Shown here piece by piece: positions 5,551-7,321 of a stretch of DNA of 7,321 nt. The stretch spans positions 1 to 7,321 of the forward strand of contig CANRJE010000071.1 in assembly GCA_947630865.1 (NCBI GenBank), read 5' to 3'. Within the stretch, counting starts at the first letter, position 1. Each line of letters starts with the position of its first letter. Below the pieces are notes generated by a model, which made no database searches, was not told the origin of the DNA, and saw only the letters and a program-made list of their open reading frames with translations. The position numbers and the translations under genes are program-made. The stretch comes from an uncultured Bacilli bacterium (GTDB taxonomy: Bacteria; Bacillota_I; Bacilli_A; RF39; UBA660).

Positions 5551-6436
5551 ATTAAAAGAAATTTTAAATGAAAATAATTTACATTGTAAATCTTTAAAAT
5601 GTATTGGAAAAATTAAAGTAGTAGAAACTGATAATGGAAAGTTTGTTTATAAAGAGAATAGTAATAATTATGAAGTATATGAATATTTAAAAGCTAGAAA
5701 TTTTGAAAACTTTCCAAGATTTCTTGGAGAAAAAAATAAAAATTATGAATTATTAGAGTATATTCCTTCAAAAGATATTCCTAATGAACAAAAGTTAATT
5801 GATTTGATTCATTTAAGTGGAGAATTGCATCGAAAGACATCTTTCAATAAAGAAATAGATATGGATAGAATTAAAGAAATTTATGAAAGTATTTCAAATG
5901 AAGCTGATTATTTAATGAAATATTATACAGATTTAAATAATTATATTGATACAGTTGTTTTTATGTCTCCAAGTGAATATCTTTTGGTTTCTAATATAGA
6001 TATTTTCTATTACTTATTATCGTTTATTAAAGTTGAAATTAATAATTGGTATCAAGAAATATTAGAAAAGAAAATTATTAGAAATAGTATGGTTCATAAT
6101 AATCTATCAATAGATCATATTCTAGAAGGAGATTCTAAATATTTAATTAGTTGGAATAAAGCTCATCTTGATATGCCTGTTTTAGATTTAGTAAAAATTT
6201 ATCAAGATAATTATTATGATTTGGATTTTGAAGATTTAATGCGTGAATATACTAAAGAAGTAAAAATTGCTGAAAGAGAGTATTTATTTTTCTTAATTAA
6301 GTTAGCTATGCCTAAAAGGATTGAATTTACAAGAAATACCTATTTAGATTGCTATAATATTAATAATTACCTGGTTTATCTTACGAAAATTGCGTCCATA
6401 ATACAAAAATATGCTAAAAATCACGAAAAAGTTTGA
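5543..6436 (+). CDS. YsxE/CotS-like spore-coat kinase-fold protein, probable pseudokinase
   Basis: The 297-residue protein follows the aminoglycoside phosphotransferase/CotS fold: FVYKENSNNYEVYEYL (34-49) with a candidate ATP-site Lys37, LEYIPSK (71-77) as hinge, ELHRKTSF (about 95-102), typical of YsxE-type proteins, then MVHNNLSIDHIL (183-194) where active kinases have HGDxxxxN, and LISWNKAHLDMPVLDL (201-216) where they have a DxE/DFG-like Asp. The catalytic Asp is Asn187, the metal-binding Asn is His192 and the second metal Asp is Ser203; only structural His185 and Asp215 remain. It is therefore unlikely to phosphorylate anything and may act as a scaffold. ATGAATAG joins its start to the stop of the SpoVID-like gene, and its own ribosome site is poor, so translation is coupled. 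The pair matches the spoVID-ysxE order of Bacillus. Confidence 0.7.
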   Translation: MNRLKEILNENNLHCKSLKCIGKIKVVETDNGKFVYKENSNNYEVYEYLKARNFENFPRFLGEKNKNYELLEYIPSKDIPNEQKLIDLIHLSGELHRKTSFNKEIDMDRIKEIYESISNEADYLMKYYTDLNNYIDTVVFMSPSEYLLVSNIDIFYYLLSFIKVEINNWYQEILEKKIIRNSMVHNNLSIDHILEGDSKYLISWNKAHLDMPVLDLVKIYQDNYYDLDFEDLMREYTKEVKIAEREYLFFLIKLAMPKRIEFTRNTYLDCYNINNYLVYLTKIASIIQKYAKNHEKV

Positions 6437-6451
6437 CTTTTTCTTTTTTTT
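6425..6451 (+). terminator. Rho-independent terminator overlapping the stop of the YsxE-like gene
   Basis: GAAAAAGT (6425-6432) and ACTTTTTC (6436-6443) form an eight-base stem with a TTG loop, followed by an unbroken run of eight T (6444-6451). The stem contains the last codons and the TGA stop (6434-6436). It is GC-poor, so termination may be partial, but shape and T-run are typical. Confidence 0.65.
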
Positions 6452-6461
6452 ATAGTATAAT
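6433..6461 (+). promoter_or_regulatory. Sigma-A promoter of the downstream unknown gene
   Basis: TTGACT (6433-6438), 17 bases, then a perfect TATAAT (6456-6461). Transcription should start near G6468. The -35 lies inside the preceding terminator hairpin and covers the preceding stop codon. Because the start point is after 6461, any reading frame beginning at TTG 6433 would not be fully transcribed from this promoter. Confidence 0.85.
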
Positions 6462-6467
6462 CTATAC

Positions 6468-6531
6468 GAAATTTATAGATAGGGATAATATCAGAAAATT
6501 TCAAAAAACTATGGGGTTAGGGGTTGATAAT
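6468..6531 (+). promoter_or_regulatory. 5' leader with possible stem and duplicated G-rich ribosome site
   Basis: GAAATTT (6468-6474) and AAATTTC (6496-6502) could pair at the very 5' end, enclosing a smaller GATA/TATC repeat (6484-6492). Next comes GGGGTTAGGGGTT (6513-6525), a short tandem repeat whose second copy serves as the ribosome site for ATG 6532. No known riboswitch class fits. The stem is AT-rich and only seven base pairs. Confidence 0.3.
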
Positions 6532-6954
6532 ATGAAACAAAGTTACATATTCGAATACCAAGATGAAAATGATTTTAGAAAAAAAGAAAGATCAGTAAGA
6601 AAGTATAATATGCTTGCATATAAAAAATTAACATTTGAATTTTATCCAAAGATTAGAAATGGTGAATTTTTAGGTGAGTTAGTGCTTGAAGATAAGAAGA
6701 AAAAAACTAAAAGTTATGAACTTGTTTTACCTACTGATGAAATGTTCGTTAAAGTCCATGGAGAAATTCGTCTTCATTATACAGTTTATGAAGATAAAAA
6801 GATTATTCTTTTAACTAATATTACTCCTGAGGGTATTCTTGAAGAAGGACATCGTGCTGAACTTACAGCCTATAAAGGTGTTATGATTAGTAAAGCTAAT
6901 CCAGAAAAAGATATGTTTAAAATTAATCTTTTAAATATGATGCAAAATAAATAA
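6532..6954 (+). CDS. Conserved-looking cytoplasmic protein of unknown function
   Basis: The 140-residue product is not recognised. It has no signal peptide, membrane helix or cysteine. The N-terminal 40 residues are charged (YQDENDFRKKERSVRKYN), then alternating strands follow: LTFEFYPKIRNGEFLGELVLE, SYELVLPTDEMFVKVHGEIRLHYTVYE, KKIILLTNIT and HRAELTAYKGVMI. This suggests a small beta-barrel or beta-sandwich. ATG 6532 was chosen because AGGGG (6519-6523) stands eight bases upstream and the promoter at 6433-6461 starts transcription near 6468; ATG 6511 in the same frame has no ribosome site. The gene stands alone between its own promoter and terminator, so it is expressed separately from the spore-coat-like pair. 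The strong promoter implies vegetative expression. No function is proposed. Confidence 0.8.
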   Translation: MKQSYIFEYQDENDFRKKERSVRKYNMLAYKKLTFEFYPKIRNGEFLGELVLEDKKKKTKSYELVLPTDEMFVKVHGEIRLHYTVYEDKKIILLTNITPEGILEEGHRAELTAYKGVMISKANPEKDMFKINLLNMMQNK

Positions 6955-6982
6955 GAAATTCTAGTAATAGAGTTTCTTTTTT
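6955..6982 (+). terminator. Rho-independent terminator after the unknown gene
   Basis: GAAATTCTA (6955-6963) and TAGAGTTTC (6968-6976) make a nine-pair stem with one G-U pair and a GTAA loop, followed by six T. It starts on the base after the TAA stop. Confidence 0.8.
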
Positions 6983-7065
6983 GTTTTCTTTAGTTATTTT
7001 CTTATTGATTCAGTATAAGCGGTTTTAACAATAACATTAGTTTTTAAATCGTTCTTATTATAAAT

Positions 7066-7105
7066 TAAAAATAGAAAGCCTATATTGATAAACTTTCTAT
7101 TTTTA
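7066..7105 (-). terminator. Terminator for the leftward Rpn-like gene, possibly bidirectional
   Basis: A perfect 13-base inverted repeat (7066-7078 with 7093-7105; core AAAAATAGAAAG / CTTTCTATTTTT) surrounds a 14-base loop. It starts 12 bases past the stop of the minus-strand gene. On the minus strand the right arm ends in a T-run followed by AATTTA. On the plus strand it also ends in five T, so it may stop transcripts from both sides. Confidence 0.65.
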
Positions 7106-7117
7106 CTGTTGTTTTAA

Positions 7118-7321
7118 TTACTTAGATTCTTCAATTATTTTTTTAACTTCATCAAGACTTAAATTTGATGCTTCAGAAATTATCTCAAGGGATACGCCTT
7201 TTTTTGATAATGCAATAATCATATCGTGCTTACCTTTTGTTATTCCTTCATTTCTAGCATCATTTAACCTAATATTACGTTCAATCTCTCTTAAATAATC
7301 ATTCATTTCTTGACTCATAAA
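7118..7321 (-). CDS. Rpn/PD-(D/E)XK transposase-nuclease family protein, C-terminal part (runs off window)
   Basis: The minus-strand frame ends at 7118 and stays open through the right edge (the codon before Met at 7318-7316 is TTT), so this is probably the 3' end of a longer gene rather than a complete 66-residue one. The tail reads SQEMNDYLREIERNIRLNDARNEGITKGK, then MIIALSKKGVSLEIISEASNLSLDEVKKIIEE. This is the typical end of Rpn/PDDEXK_2 proteins: a charged helix, a G-x-x-x-G-K-type linker, and a short helical segment of the 'ML..G.s.e.Ia..tGLs.eEI..l' kind. The catalytic domain lies outside the window. No ribosome site precedes Met 7318 within the three bases visible. Together with the fragment at 1-110, two family members flank the window in the same orientation. 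Confidence 0.65.
   Translation of the reverse strand, partial: FMSQEMNDYLREIERNIRLNDARNEGITKGKHDMIIALSKKGVSLEIISEASNLSLDEVKKIIEESK

Noticed and set aside
6433..6531. Extended N-terminus (TTG start) for the unknown gene
   Set aside because: The extension covers the -35 and -10 elements of the gene's own promoter; AGGGG and ATG 6532 give a proper start.
7000..7062. Imperfect inverted repeat (ATAAG ... CTTAT) between the convergent genes
   Set aside because: Only five continuous pairs; no mobile-element ends or direct repeats accompany it.
1..7321. Mollicute code (TGA = Trp)
   Set aside because: TGA ends two genes at sensible points and Trp residues are coded by TGG.
1..7321. CRISPR array, tRNA, rRNA, insertion-sequence ends
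   Set aside because: No regularly spaced repeats, cloverleaf-like sequences or terminal inverted repeats were seen on either strand.

Overview
The window is very AT-rich, uses the standard bacterial code (TGA stops at 803-805 and 6434-6436; Trp is TGG), has strong AGGTG/AGGAG-type ribosome binding sites and textbook sigma-A promoters. Gene content (C+ type zinc-ribbon L32, a YceD-rpmF pair, Gram-positive-style pilins, a SpoVID-like/YsxE-like spore-coat pair) points to a low-GC Firmicute of the Bacilli/Erysipelotrichia type, probably an uncultured gut lineage. This assignment is inference; no rRNA or species marker is present.

Layout. (1) 1-110, minus strand: N-terminal end of a gene resembling the Rpn/PD-(D/E)XK transposase-nuclease family, with its own promoter and a palindrome near the start of transcription. 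(2) 111-451: AT-rich divergent intergenic region. (3) 452-3491, plus strand: a tight three-gene pilin-type unit: a 117-residue pilin, a 704-residue pilin-headed protein with several Ig-like/MBG-like modules and a 20-cysteine tail, and a 184-residue single-pass membrane protein of unknown function. (4) 3522-6443, plus strand: a unit that opens with a strong promoter and runs yceD (DUF177), rpmF (L32), a NadD-like adenylyltransferase, a short SpoVID-like SPOCS/LysM protein and an overlapping YsxE/CotS-like kinase-fold protein whose catalytic residues are replaced. It ends at a compact terminator. (5) 6433-6982: a single gene of unknown function with its own promoter, which shares bases with that terminator. 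(6) 7066-7318, minus strand: the C-terminal end of a second Rpn-like gene with its own terminator.

How the parts work together. The pilin unit would supply exported, pseudopilin-processed surface proteins, the large one a candidate pilus-tip or adhesive subunit; no assembly ATPase, platform protein or prepilin peptidase lies in the window. YceD and L32 serve the large ribosomal subunit, and the adenylyltransferase probably serves NAD synthesis. The SpoVID-like and YsxE-like genes match a neighbour pair known from spore coat assembly in Bacillus. The two Rpn-like fragments at the edges are separate genes in the same orientation, about 7 kb apart, not the halves of one interrupted gene.

The most notable items are the giant Ig/Cys-rich pilin, the reduced SpoVID-YsxE pair with a pseudokinase, and the stop codon/terminator/-35 overlap at 6425-6443.
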